A DNA stretch of 64,000 nt from Clostridium novyi NT (GTDB taxonomy: Bacteria; Bacillota; Clostridia; Clostridiales; Clostridiaceae): NCBI RefSeq assembly GCF_000014125.1, contig NC_008593.1:868001-932000 (forward strand). Direction: 5' to 3'. The position numbers were made by a program, and so were the translations under genes. The notes beneath the pieces were generated by a model. That model ran no database searches. It was not told the DNA's origin and saw only the letters and a list, made by a program, of their open reading frames with translations. Positions within the stretch are counted from its first letter, which is position 1. The number at the start of each line of letters is the position of its first letter. Below are positions 50,007-58,256 of the stretch, in pieces.

Positions 50007-50177
50007 ATGAGAAAAAGTAGAGAGATTTCAGTAGAATTAAATTATCCGGATAGTGAAGAAGATTTAATAGAATTAGAACGTAGAAAAGCTAGAATTATTA
50101 TTAATATATTAAAAGATGAATATGGTGAGATTGAATTAGACAAGTTTATTAATAGTATTAGGGAAAAGGCTCAGTAA
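50007..50177 (+). CDS. Small charged hypothetical protein (56 residues)
   Basis: The ATG at 50007 follows GGTGAT at 4 nt. The 56-residue product is helical and acidic/basic (EEDLIELERRKARIIINILKDEYG) with no membrane segment. It lies divergent from the integrase gene, a position often held by small regulators or excision factors, but there is no recognisable DNA-binding motif. Function is unknown. Confidence 0.55.
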   Translation: MRKSREISVELNYPDSEEDLIELERRKARIIINILKDEYGEIELDKFINSIREKAQ

Positions 50178-50288
50178 TATTCGGAGAGAATTTGTTAGTT
50201 GAAGTGTTAAGTTCTATAGATTAAAATAAAATTCAGATTAGTAATTAGAAAACAAGATATTAAATATATAATAGAATGAGGGAAAATT

Positions 50289-50906
50289 ATGTGTGTATTA
50301 GCTAAGTATGAACCAGCGTCTAATGTAGGAAAGTATAGTTGGGACTATAAATTAGAACATGAATATAGTGCATTAGATAAAATTAATATGTGTTTAATTG
50401 AACTGGAAGATTTAAAGGAATTTACAGATAAATATGAAAAATATTATTATGCGATTGCTCCATTAAGGGGATATGGTAAGATTAGAAGAAAATTAAAAGA
50501 AAAACAGTTTATAAAATATAATTGGAGCAAAATAGATTTTTTTGAAATACAAGAAGAATCAAAAAATTGTTTTGAACCTATAGAAGATAGAGTTACATCA
50601 TATTATTTTACTGAAATCAATAAACACACTAAATTTGATTACATAAATAATAATTATCTTGAATGGGACAATCTATACATATTTGTATCTGAAAAAGAAT
50701 TGAGTAGTTATGAGATTAATAGTATGTTTTCACAAATCTATTATTTTAATATGGTTAAATCCAATTCATTATTTGATTATCTAATATTAAAAAATATTGG
50801 ATTTATGGATCTTGATGTATCTTTTTTTCATGAAGAATATAGTCATGAAAATAAAAGATGTGGAATTAATGTATTATTATATAAAAAATTTGCATTAAGC
50901 AGATAA
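50289..50906 (+). CDS. Hypothetical protein (205 residues)
   Basis: The protein is soluble and rich in Tyr, Asn, Glu and Lys, typical of AT-rich accessory genes. There is no signal peptide. Notable stretches are YYYAIAPLRGYGKIRRKLKE and LDVSFFHEEYSHENKRCG. I recognise no domain. GAGGGAAAATT lies just before the ATG. It precedes the ATPase-TOPRIM pair by 260 bp, with an extended -10 promoter between them, so it is probably a separate unit of cargo. Confidence 0.7.
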   Translation: MCVLAKYEPASNVGKYSWDYKLEHEYSALDKINMCLIELEDLKEFTDKYEKYYYAIAPLRGYGKIRRKLKEKQFIKYNWSKIDFFEIQEESKNCFEPIEDRVTSYYFTEINKHTKFDYINNNYLEWDNLYIFVSEKELSSYEINSMFSQIYYFNMVKSNSLFDYLILKNIGFMDLDVSFFHEEYSHENKRCGINVLLYKKFALSR

Positions 50907-50927
50907 GATTTTGAAAGTGAAGAAATA

Positions 50928-50958
50928 ATTTATTTAATAATAAGGTTATTAAATAAAT
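50928..50958. repeat. Perfect 13-bp AT-only stem-loop
   Basis: ATTTATTTAATAA pairs with TTATTAAATAAAT around the 5-nt loop TAAGG. No T tract follows, so a strong terminator is not supported. Confidence 0.5.
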
Positions 50959-51090
50959 ATAAGGTAAAAAGGATAGATTTTAATTAAGATAATTACTGAA
51001 ACGAATATTCCTAGTGTTGATATAATATATATTTTAGAATACATTTTAAAGAACATGTTCAATGTAAATATTTCCTCAAATGAAAAGTTA

Positions 51091-51099
51091 TGATATAAT
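51091..51099 (+). promoter_or_regulatory. Extended -10 promoter of the ATPase-TOPRIM operon
   Basis: TGATATAAT (TGN plus consensus -10) lies 68 bp before the ATPase start. The -35 region is weak. Confidence 0.5.
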
Positions 51100-51166
51100 T
51101 TAAATGTTAATGATGTGTAAATATTTAAAAAGTATTATATTATATAAAGTACATAGGGAGGAGATT

Positions 51167-52588
51167 ATGCAAAGTTTTAGATTGAGGAATATCAAGGGCT
51201 TTCCGGATTCGGGAAGTTTTGAGATAAAACCGATAACTGTTATTATTGGACGAAATAGTAGTGGAAAAAGTAGTTTAATTAGATTTCCTTTAGTTTTAAA
51301 ACAAACAGTTCAAGAATCAGTTTCTCCATTTTTAAGTTTTGGTAGATATATTGATTATGGAAACTTTGAAGATGTAGTATTTAATCACGATACCAATTTA
51401 AATATTTCATTTGATATTGAAATTAATTCAGAGAAATTTTTGTATTTATTAAAAAGAACATATATACCTTATAAAATTAGTAAATTAAAGGAAGCATTTT
51501 ATATTGAAAATAAGAAATTAATAATTCATGTAGAAGTAGGAAAACCTAAAAAAGTTTCTAAATCTAAAGAAGGATTAAAAGTAAAAAAATTCCAAATACT
51601 TTTAGGAGATGATAACATAATATCCTGTGATGAAAATGATACATTGTATGATGTTAATGTTATGGATAGAAAATTTGGAAAATATTCATTGCAATTCGAT
51701 AGCTTTATACCTAATATAAATTATATGGATTTGGAGCCAAGTGTTAATAATACTGAAAGCGAATATAAAGAAGAATTAATATATATGGTTAGAGCTATAA
51801 CAAGAGCTGTACAAATGTATTTATCAACATTATGTGATAATATCTCTTACATTGGACCTTTTAGAAAGATTCCAGAGAGAAGTTATAGGTATAAAGAAGC
51901 AAATCTTGAGAATGTAGGATTTGATGGTCAATATACTGCTGAAATTTTAGCTAGTTATTATAGAAGAAGTGATACAAAATTTTTTGAAAACATTAATGAG
52001 TGGCTAAATAAACATTTAGGAATGAAGTTGACAGTTGAAGATTTAAAAGGAGATTTATACAAAATTCTTATTAAAGATTTAGAGACTAATGTTAATAATA
52101 ATATTATAGATGTAGGATTTGGTTTATCACAAGTTTTACCTATAATTGTACAAGTTTTTATGAACAAGCATTATGATACAAAAACTATAAGACAAAATTA
52201 TACTAGGCGATTTCTTAATAAAAAATTAAATATTATTGAGCAACCAGAATTACATTTACACCCATCTGCACAAGCTAATTTAGCAGATTTATTTATAGAA
52301 GGACATAAGATTGATAAAAAAAATTATTTTTTAATAGAAACTCACAGTGAACACTTAATATTAAGACTTAGAAGAAGAATACTTGAAGATAAGATTAATC
52401 CTAATGATGTTGGTTTATATTTTATTGAAAAAAGGTCTAATAATGATTCATGTGTACAAAAACTGCACCTTGATGAGTTTGGAAATATTAGCAATTGGCC
52501 TGAGGGGTTTTTTGATGAAAATTTTAATGAAATTATGAAAATTAAAAGTATATTATTAAAAAAAAGGAATGAACAAATAGAATGGTAA
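51167..52588 (+). CDS. AAA (AAA_15/21-like, DUF3696) ATPase of a putative two-gene defence system
   Basis: The protein has 473 residues from the ATG at 51167 after GGGAGGAG. It is an ABC/SMC-like AAA ATPase. Walker A is GRNSSGKSS (residues 28-36). The signature-like VGFGLSQVLPIIV, Walker B LNIIEQPELHLHPSAQANLADL and H-loop ETHSEHLILRLRRRI follow. The C-terminus, DEFGNISNWPEGFFDENFNE, is the DUF3696 pattern. It overlaps the TOPRIM gene by 7 bp. OLD, Gabija and PARIS systems use this kind of ATPase to sense infection and control a TOPRIM partner. That role here is inferred from architecture. Confidence 0.87.
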   Translation: MQSFRLRNIKGFPDSGSFEIKPITVIIGRNSSGKSSLIRFPLVLKQTVQESVSPFLSFGRYIDYGNFEDVVFNHDTNLNISFDIEINSEKFLYLLKRTYIPYKISKLKEAFYIENKKLIIHVEVGKPKKVSKSKEGLKVKKFQILLGDDNIISCDENDTLYDVNVMDRKFGKYSLQFDSFIPNINYMDLEPSVNNTESEYKEELIYMVRAITRAVQMYLSTLCDNISYIGPFRKIPERSYRYKEANLENVGFDGQYTAEILASYYRRSDTKFFENINEWLNKHLGMKLTVEDLKGDLYKILIKDLETNVNNNIIDVGFGLSQVLPIIVQVFMNKHYDTKTIRQNYTRRFLNKKLNIIEQPELHLHPSAQANLADLFIEGHKIDKKNYFLIETHSEHLILRLRRRILEDKINPNDVGLYFIEKRSNNDSCVQKLHLDEFGNISNWPEGFFDENFNEIMKIKSILLKKRNEQIEW

Positions 52589-53643
52589 TTAGCATATCAA
52601 GTAAAATTTGGCAGAAGGCAATATTATATAATGACAAAGATATAATTAAGCTAATTAAGCTAATACTTAATTTGGTGGAACTAGGTAAGCATGAACTAAT
52701 TTTTGAAAATAATATGATAGAACAGGATATTATTAGTTGTGCACATTTCCAAAGTTATTCCGAGATTATAAAAAATATTGGAAAACATTCATTCTATAGT
52801 AAATTACCAAATAGATTAATTAGGATTACACAAAAAGAAGTACTTAAATTACCAATAGATAGTAACATAAAAATACATTATAATGGAAACAAGGTTGTCC
52901 ACAAAGAATCGTCTACAATATTTGAGTATATAGATATTTCTATTATAAATTCATACTTAAATTCACCTTTATATATTGTTGTGGAGAATAAAGATTCTGA
53001 TGGAAAATTTATTAGAAGCATTTATAATTTTATTACTAATAATAATGCGACAATGCAAGATCTTGAGTTAAGTGGAAAATTAAAAATTGTACATGGTGGA
53101 GGAGGAAATGTAGGTTTAGTATTGGAAACTTATGTATTACCATGTAGATTAATATGTTTGGTTGATAGTGATAAGAAATATCCACAAGATAGTTTGCAAC
53201 GCAAAGATGGATTAAGAATAATATGTGATGAATGTGGACACGACTTTATAATTTTAAGTAGGCGTGAAATTGAAAACTATATACCTGATAAAGCTCTAAT
53301 AAGTTGGCAGAAAAAGCAACAATCTTATAATGATGATATTAATATGTATTTTGATTTAGATAATAAACAAAAATCATATTTTGATTTAAAAAAAGGATTG
53401 AAAATTAAAGATTTTAAAGATCATAGGATAAGAGAATTATATTCAAATATATATGATAAATATGAAGAAGTAATTAACAAGGGATTTCAATGTAATAATG
53501 TTTTAAATAAAGAAATTTTAAAGGGGTTTGGAAGTAACGTATATAATGCATTTGATGAAATTGCCGTATGTACTAAAGAAGATTTGAAAGATTTCTATGA
53601 TGAACTTAATGAAATCGTAGAGCTGATTAACAACAGAATATGA
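52582..53643 (+). CDS. TOPRIM-domain nuclease-like protein (DUF4435/OLD type), partner of the ATPase
   Basis: The protein has 353 residues. TOPRIM features are E135 (LYIVVENKDSDG), a glycine loop (VHGGGGNVGL, residues 170-179), the DxD motif LVDSDKKYP (D195, D197) and ILSRREIENYIPD (228-236), the conserved tail motif of OLD/DUF4435 proteins. The N-terminal 110 residues and the C-terminal 110 are helical and unassigned. It overlaps the ATPase gene, so the two products are made together. In PARIS the DUF4435 subunit (AriB) is a toxin that cleaves tRNA. The match here is at domain level only. Confidence 0.8.
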   Translation: MVISISSKIWQKAILYNDKDIIKLIKLILNLVELGKHELIFENNMIEQDIISCAHFQSYSEIIKNIGKHSFYSKLPNRLIRITQKEVLKLPIDSNIKIHYNGNKVVHKESSTIFEYIDISIINSYLNSPLYIVVENKDSDGKFIRSIYNFITNNNATMQDLELSGKLKIVHGGGGNVGLVLETYVLPCRLICLVDSDKKYPQDSLQRKDGLRIICDECGHDFIILSRREIENYIPDKALISWQKKQQSYNDDINMYFDLDNKQKSYFDLKKGLKIKDFKDHRIRELYSNIYDKYEEVINKGFQCNNVLNKEILKGFGSNVYNAFDEIAVCTKEDLKDFYDELNEIVELINNRI

Positions 53644-53727
53644 AATACATATGAAAATTCATAAAACTGAATTAGCCATAAAAAATTGAAAATACTAATT
53701 GAATTAATATACATAAAATATTATAGG

Positions 53728-53772
53728 AATGTAGGTTAAGTTGTGTAAAAACAGATTAACCTACATTTTTGT
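53728..53772 (+). terminator. Terminator of the ATPase-TOPRIM operon
   Basis: The perfect 12-bp stem AATGTAGGTTAA / TTAACCTACATT is followed by a T run. Confidence 0.9.
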
Positions 53773-53879
53773 ATGGTTGATTTGTTATTTTAGGATAACA
53801 CCACTATAAGAATTTATAAGGAATTTAAATCTTAAATTTTGAAGTACTTGATTTTGACTATAAGGCATAAGTTAAAAAA

Positions 53880-54210
53880 TTTAAAATTAATTTATAAAGC
53901 AATTACTGAGGAGATAGCGCTTTTAGAACTTGATAATCTTAATGAAAAAGGATTTCTAAGTATGGTATAGTTATTGATTTTTGTTATGATAATTGGGATG
54001 ATCTATCTATGTTTAGGAATTGTTACTCGAGATTGGAGAAATAATATATATTATAAATCTTTTGAAAGATTCAATAGAGAAATTAGAAAATGTACTAAAA
54101 CTAGAATCATATTTCCTACAGATGAATCTTTAAAAAAGTTATTATACTTATATATCATAGACATAATTAAAAATGGATTTCACCAAGACAAAACTGATCT
54201 CTTACACTAG
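53880..54210 (+). pseudogene. IS256-family transposase, C-terminal remnant with frameshifts
   Basis: Broken frames give YKAITEEIALLELDNLNEKG, then DNWDDLSMF, then SFERFNREIRKCTKTRIIFP followed by TDESLKKLLYLYIIDI. These match, in order, the last 110 residues of IS256/mutator transposases (…EeiALxeLdxFeekW…, DNWdxLs…, NRxIRKxTKtkxiFPtdeSLlKLLYLa). The catalytic core is absent and no inverted repeats are evident. It fills most of the gap between the TOPRIM gene and the RHH gene. Confidence 0.75.
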
Positions 54211-54288
54211 GTAAATTGGTAATAAAATAGATAAAAATTCAGTATAACAGCATATATTTTTTATTATTTTCTTATAGTACATTTATTT

Positions 54289-54954
54289 TTAATAAGTAAT
54301 TCGCAAATATTCTATTATAGCTGTTTGAATAATTTTTGAACGATTTCTTTTTAAGGGCAAGTTATATTTATTACATACTCTTTCTTCAAGTAATTTCATA
54401 ACAAAGGAGTTTATACATATAGAAAATTTTTCGTTTGGAGAAGTAGATATATATTCGGCATATTGAGAGGGCGAAATGGTTTCATCTAAAGAACCTTTAT
54501 TAAGGATTTTATTAGTACTACTATTATCACATTTTAAGGCATCATTATTTCCATTTTTAAGGTTACTTATATCACTACTAGATTGAGTATTTGTTAGATC
54601 AATAGATAATTGATTTGACTTTAATTTAGGAGAGTTATTAATACAGGGTTCATCAGATAATTTATTTTCATGATTTATAATTAGAGTATTAGTATCTTTT
54701 GGTGATACTTTTTTCTTACTTTTAGAGGTCTTATTTGTATCACTTTTATAAGTATTCCAAGAATGTGTTTTGGTATCCCATTGTAGGTTAAATTCTTTTT
54801 TTATATAGTTTGTTATAGCTGTTGTGCTAGGACATTCGCTTTCAGTTACTTTTTCACAAATTGCTTTTCTTATTTTATAAGAAGTCATATTATTTTTTAT
54901 AAACATTTTAAAATCAAATTCATTAAATATGTTTAAAAGCTTATCTTTTTTCAT
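54289..54954 (-). CDS. DNA-binding protein with a C-terminal ribbon-helix-helix domain
   Basis: The protein has 221 residues from the ATG at 54954, which follows GGAGTG at 4 nt; a longer frame upstream lacks a ribosome binding site. Residues 1-60 form a small helical domain. Residues 75-165 are a low-complexity Ser/Asn/Lys linker. The last 45 residues (FSICINSFVMKLLEERVCNK, RNRSKIIQTAIIEYLRI) fit a ribbon-helix-helix motif, with a beta-strand and two helices ending RSKIIxxAIxEYL. It is the last gene of the recombinase operon. A 54-bp palindrome lies just upstream. A role as an autoregulator or as an accessory factor for recombination is inferred. Confidence 0.65.
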   Translation of the reverse strand: MKKDKLLNIFNEFDFKMFIKNNMTSYKIRKAICEKVTESECPSTTAITNYIKKEFNLQWDTKTHSWNTYKSDTNKTSKSKKKVSPKDTNTLIINHENKLSDEPCINNSPKLKSNQLSIDLTNTQSSSDISNLKNGNNDALKCDNSSTNKILNKGSLDETISPSQYAEYISTSPNEKFSICINSFVMKLLEERVCNKYNLPLKRNRSKIIQTAIIEYLRITY

Positions 54955-55066
54955 AAAACACTCCTGCATAAATTTGTATTCAATATATAATATTATTTTA
55001 AGCAAAAAGTGTTACTAAACTGAGGAGAATTAAATGCCTAAAAAGAATACTATTTTCTTACTAAGT

Positions 55067-55120
55067 CTAGTAGGCATATAGTCTTTTACGGTATACCGAG
55101 AAAGACTATATGCCTACTAG
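55067..55120. repeat. 54-bp near-perfect palindrome between the recombinase and RHH genes
   Basis: Arms of 20 bp (55067-55086, beginning CTAGTAGGCATATAG, and 55101-55120) are perfectly complementary. The 14-bp centre contains the palindrome CGGTATACCG, so only two base pairs of the whole are mismatched. The motif ATGCCTA / TAGGCAT occurs a third time at 55034-55040. No T tract follows on either strand, so a normal terminator is not supported. It could be an att-like site for the recombinase pair or a multi-site operator. Confidence 0.9.
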
Positions 55121-55144
55121 AATAAAAATTTTAAAACCTTAGTT

Positions 55145-56680
55145 TTATAAGGTCTTGGGAGAAATAATTATATCTAATTTTAGTTGATTATTTTCATTAG
55201 AAACTATAATTTTATTTATTAAAATAAAACATAAAATTCTTTTATCAGTTATTGAAAATTTTATATTTTTTATTTCATTACAAAACTCATTGAATGAAAT
55301 AGGAACTATATTAAGTTTATTTTTATGGTTATTGAGTTGCTTAGAAAATAAAGTTATATAGTCTTCAAAGTGATGTTTATATTTTAAGAGTCCTTTTTCT
55401 ATATGTTCTTGGGGATTTTGTTTAAGCATATCATCTATGTTTTTAATGTTTTCTTTAAGTTTTAAAATTTTATTAGTAGTTTCAGTGATTATATCATTAT
55501 TTGTTTCATTTTTTTTATAAAATTTTTTAAGATAGTGGTTATATCCTTTAGTAATATCATTTTCAGAGTAAGTTGGATTAAGTAGTTTTTCTAAAACTAA
55601 ATCTTCTATTATTTTAGATTTTACAATGTTATGGGATTTTAAATTTTCTTTTGTAGGACATCTATATACTGAAGGTTTGTTTTTACCGTAGTTTTTAGGA
55701 ATTAGTTTCATTCCACACTTAGAACATATCAAAAGGTCTTTTAAAATAAAAGGAGAAGAAAAATACTGAGGATCTTTTATAGTGGGTTTAACACTTCTTA
55801 ATAAATTAAATATACGTTTAGTATTTGTTTCAATTACATCAAGATTTTCTTTATAGGCTGAGGATAAATAAGTTTCTTTTTTTAGATGATTTTTTCTTCT
55901 TCCACCTTTTTTACCCCAAGTTAATGTTCCGAAATAAACCTCATTTTGTAGCATGTATTCAACTGTACTTTTCTTAAAGTTGTATGGAAAATATTTTTTA
56001 GAAAGTTCTTGTGCAATACTTCTATATCCATATCCTTTAGAATAAAGCTCAAAGGTTGTTTTAATTATATCTATTTTAGAGTTATCTATATCTAAGGCTC
56101 TACCAGTAGGACTATCTATAATTTTATATCCTATAGGTGCCTTTCCACCAGTCCAATCACCTCTTTTAAAAACTTGAGTTAAGGAATCAAAAACTCTAGA
56201 ACTAATGGTTGCAGCTTCAAATTCTGCATAACAAGCTAATATATTTTGAAGTTTTTGACTGAGGAGATCACTTTTAAAGTTTTCACCTTCTTTAGTAAAG
56301 TGAATTTTTACATTATTTTTTTCTAGATGTTGTTTTATTAAAGCATTTTGAAATACATCTCTAGCTAGTCTATCACTACTGTAGACTATAAGGTGGGAGA
56401 ATTGTTTTTTAGAAGCCATAATTAATATTTTTAGAAGTTCTGGTCTATGTTTAAAAACTACGGATAAATCACTAACTACAGGAGTTGAAACTGTAGTTGA
56501 AGCTGGTTTCTTTTCTTGAAAAATCATATCATTAGTTAAAATTAAATTGTTTTTATTTGCATATTTAATAGCTTTAATTTTTTGAGTTTGAAGATTTTGA
56601 CGTGTATCAGATACTCTAAGGTATGCTACTGCTATGTTTTCTATATTGAATGTCTGATGAGAATTTGGATTTGGATACAT
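55145..56680 (-). CDS. Large serine recombinase, second of an overlapping pair
   Basis: The protein has 511 residues. The resolvase domain has IAVAYLRVSD with catalytic S24 and VYSSDRLARDVFQNAL. The recombinase domain includes GDWTGGKAPIGYKI. A zinc ribbon follows (CSKCGMKLIP...YRCPTKENLKSH) and a coiled coil lies at residues 385-450. It starts inside the 3' end of the preceding recombinase gene (65-bp overlap) after AAGAAGGTG, so it is coupled to it. It diverges strongly from both other recombinases of the element, including a long insertion after the catalytic strand (KKPASTTVSTPVVSDLS). Confidence 0.93.
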   Translation of the reverse strand: MYPNPNSHQTFNIENIAVAYLRVSDTRQNLQTQKIKAIKYANKNNLILTNDMIFQEKKPASTTVSTPVVSDLSVVFKHRPELLKILIMASKKQFSHLIVYSSDRLARDVFQNALIKQHLEKNNVKIHFTKEGENFKSDLLSQKLQNILACYAEFEAATISSRVFDSLTQVFKRGDWTGGKAPIGYKIIDSPTGRALDIDNSKIDIIKTTFELYSKGYGYRSIAQELSKKYFPYNFKKSTVEYMLQNEVYFGTLTWGKKGGRRKNHLKKETYLSSAYKENLDVIETNTKRIFNLLRSVKPTIKDPQYFSSPFILKDLLICSKCGMKLIPKNYGKNKPSVYRCPTKENLKSHNIVKSKIIEDLVLEKLLNPTYSENDITKGYNHYLKKFYKKNETNNDIITETTNKILKLKENIKNIDDMLKQNPQEHIEKGLLKYKHHFEDYITLFSKQLNNHKNKLNIVPISFNEFCNEIKNIKFSITDKRILCFILINKIIVSNENNQLKLDIIISPKTL

Positions 56681-58157
56681 CTATTTGCACCTTCTTTATA
56701 ATATTTTTAAAGAAATCATTTGACATATTCTCATTTAATATAAAATTTTCAACCAGTAAATTTCTATTATGAGGAGTTATTTTTTCTTCAAAGTTTTCTT
56801 TGTAATACATATATTCAATGGTTTTTTCTTTTAATTTATTATATTTTGTCTGAAGTTCTTTTTCTTGTTTATCTAAGTTATCAAAATAGGGGTTATTTAC
56901 ATTTTTAGATTGTATCATTTTCAGTAAAAGCTTATCTTTTTTAGATTCAATTATGGAGAGTTGCTTTTCTATTGAGGTTATTTGAGCATTTGTTACAGCC
57001 ATCTTGTTATTGTAATACTTTAAAATTTCTTTATGACTTAATAAATCAGATATAACAGATGACAATAGTATATTTAAAACAGTTTCTTTTTTTATTGAAA
57101 AACAATGATTTACACATTGAAAGTTATTGTTTATCAAATATACTTTACATGAGCATTTCTTACAGTAAAGTAAGTTTGAAAATAAGCATGAAGAAGAATT
57201 TAATGGATTAATATTTGAAAAACCATTTACATAAAAGTATTTAGTCACGATATTTTCCCAGTATTTAAAATCTTTTATTATAGGGGTAACGTTATTGGCT
57301 TTAAGGAGTTTAGATTTGTCTATGCGTAAATTATTTTCATTATCATAAATAAGCAAGTTTTCTATAGGAGTTTTAGCTATTTTAGTATAGTATCCTGTGT
57401 AAATAGGAGTTTTCAATATATATTTAAGAGTTGAAGGAGTAAATTTTAAATTATATTTAGTGTTAATATTTTTAGTAATATTTTTAAAATCTGCTTTAGT
57501 AAGATTGGATTTTGATAAAGACTCAAATATATATAGAATTATTGGTGCAGATTCATCTTTAGGAATTAATTTAGCATGTTTACCTTTACCTAACTTTAGG
57601 TATCCTTTTGGATATTTAGCTGACATTGAGTAAGTTCCACTAGCACGTTTTCTATCTATACCATCTTTGGTTCGGAGCTTTATATTTTCTGGTTCAAGTT
57701 CTGAAAAGGAAACTAGTATATTTTCCATAAGTGATGCAAGGTCACTTCCATCATCTAAAAAGGTTTCATTACTAGCAGCATAAATTAATTTAACGTTATT
57801 TTGCTTACATAAGTATTTTATTTCTTTAAAATGAATAGTCTTTCTAGCTAGACGATCTCTTTTAAAGACTATTAGATGTTTAAACTTATTATTTTTTAAA
57901 TCATATACAAGTTTTTTAAAACCAGGTCTATGAAGTGGCTCAAATCTAGTTGCTGATTCGTGATCAAAGTATTCTCCACTAATTATTAAGTTAAGTTCCT
58001 TTGCTTTATTTCTACAAGATTGAAGTTGATTTTCTATATTATCTTTATTATTTAAGATTGATCTTCTAGCATATATGGCACAGTAGTGAGTAGGATTATA
58101 TTTGTATAGTTCAGAGTTTTTCTCCATTGGTCTTTTCTTTATTGCTCCTTTCATCAT
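56616..58157 (-). CDS. Large serine recombinase, first of an overlapping pair
   Basis: The longest frame has 513 residues from ATG 58157. The catalytic motif is CAIYARRS with S33, followed by FKRDRLARKTIHFKEI. The recombinase domain contains SAKYPKGYLKL. The zinc ribbon is short (CKKCSCKVYLINNNFQCVNHC) and the coiled coil lies at residues 375-440. No ribosome binding site lies before 58157. AAAGGAG lies inside the frame, 16 nt before a second ATG at 58127, so translation may depend on coupling to the overlapping 47-residue gene. It heads an LSR pair of CcrA/CcrB-like organisation. Confidence 0.9.
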   Translation of the reverse strand: MMKGAIKKRPMEKNSELYKYNPTHYCAIYARRSILNNKDNIENQLQSCRNKAKELNLIISGEYFDHESATRFEPLHRPGFKKLVYDLKNNKFKHLIVFKRDRLARKTIHFKEIKYLCKQNNVKLIYAASNETFLDDGSDLASLMENILVSFSELEPENIKLRTKDGIDRKRASGTYSMSAKYPKGYLKLGKGKHAKLIPKDESAPIILYIFESLSKSNLTKADFKNITKNINTKYNLKFTPSTLKYILKTPIYTGYYTKIAKTPIENLLIYDNENNLRIDKSKLLKANNVTPIIKDFKYWENIVTKYFYVNGFSNINPLNSSSCLFSNLLYCKKCSCKVYLINNNFQCVNHCFSIKKETVLNILLSSVISDLLSHKEILKYYNNKMAVTNAQITSIEKQLSIIESKKDKLLLKMIQSKNVNNPYFDNLDKQEKELQTKYNKLKEKTIEYMYYKENFEEKITPHNRNLLVENFILNENMSNDFFKNIIKKVQIDVSKSKFSSDIQYRKHSSSIP

Positions 58158-58254
58158 TTTTTAATATAAATTGTATTATATAGTCCATAAGTATATTCTT
58201 ATAATATTCTTCATTGTTATAAGTAATGGTGACTTTGATGTTTTCTTTGTCCAA
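58111..58254 (-). CDS. Small protein (47 residues) between the RecB-like and recombinase genes
   Basis: The TTG at 58254 lies 8 nt after GGGAGG, a box formed by the last codons of the RecB-like gene (stop at 58257). The product begins DKENIKVTITYNNEEYYKNI and ends at 58111, inside the first recombinase gene in another frame. The tight packing, with 2 bp to the upstream stop and overlap with the downstream start, suggests translational coupling through the operon. No family is recognised. Confidence 0.6.
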   Translation of the reverse strand: MDKENIKVTITYNNEEYYKNILMDYIIQFILKNDERSNKEKTNGEKL

Positions 58255-58256
58255 TC

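Noticed and set aside
53974..54210. A 78-residue membrane-like hypothetical gene
   Set aside because: The frame matches the end of an IS256 transposase and the flanking frames continue it with frameshifts. The hydrophobic start is read from a non-native region.
55067..55120. Long palindrome as an ordinary Rho-independent terminator
   Set aside because: It is AT-rich with a 20-bp stem and no T tract on either strand, and the inner palindrome is unusual for a terminator.
48209..58157. Three serine recombinases taken as evidence of three stacked prophages
   Set aside because: No structural, lysis or packaging genes are present, and only one pair of att-like ends could be placed. A nested element remains possible but is unproven.
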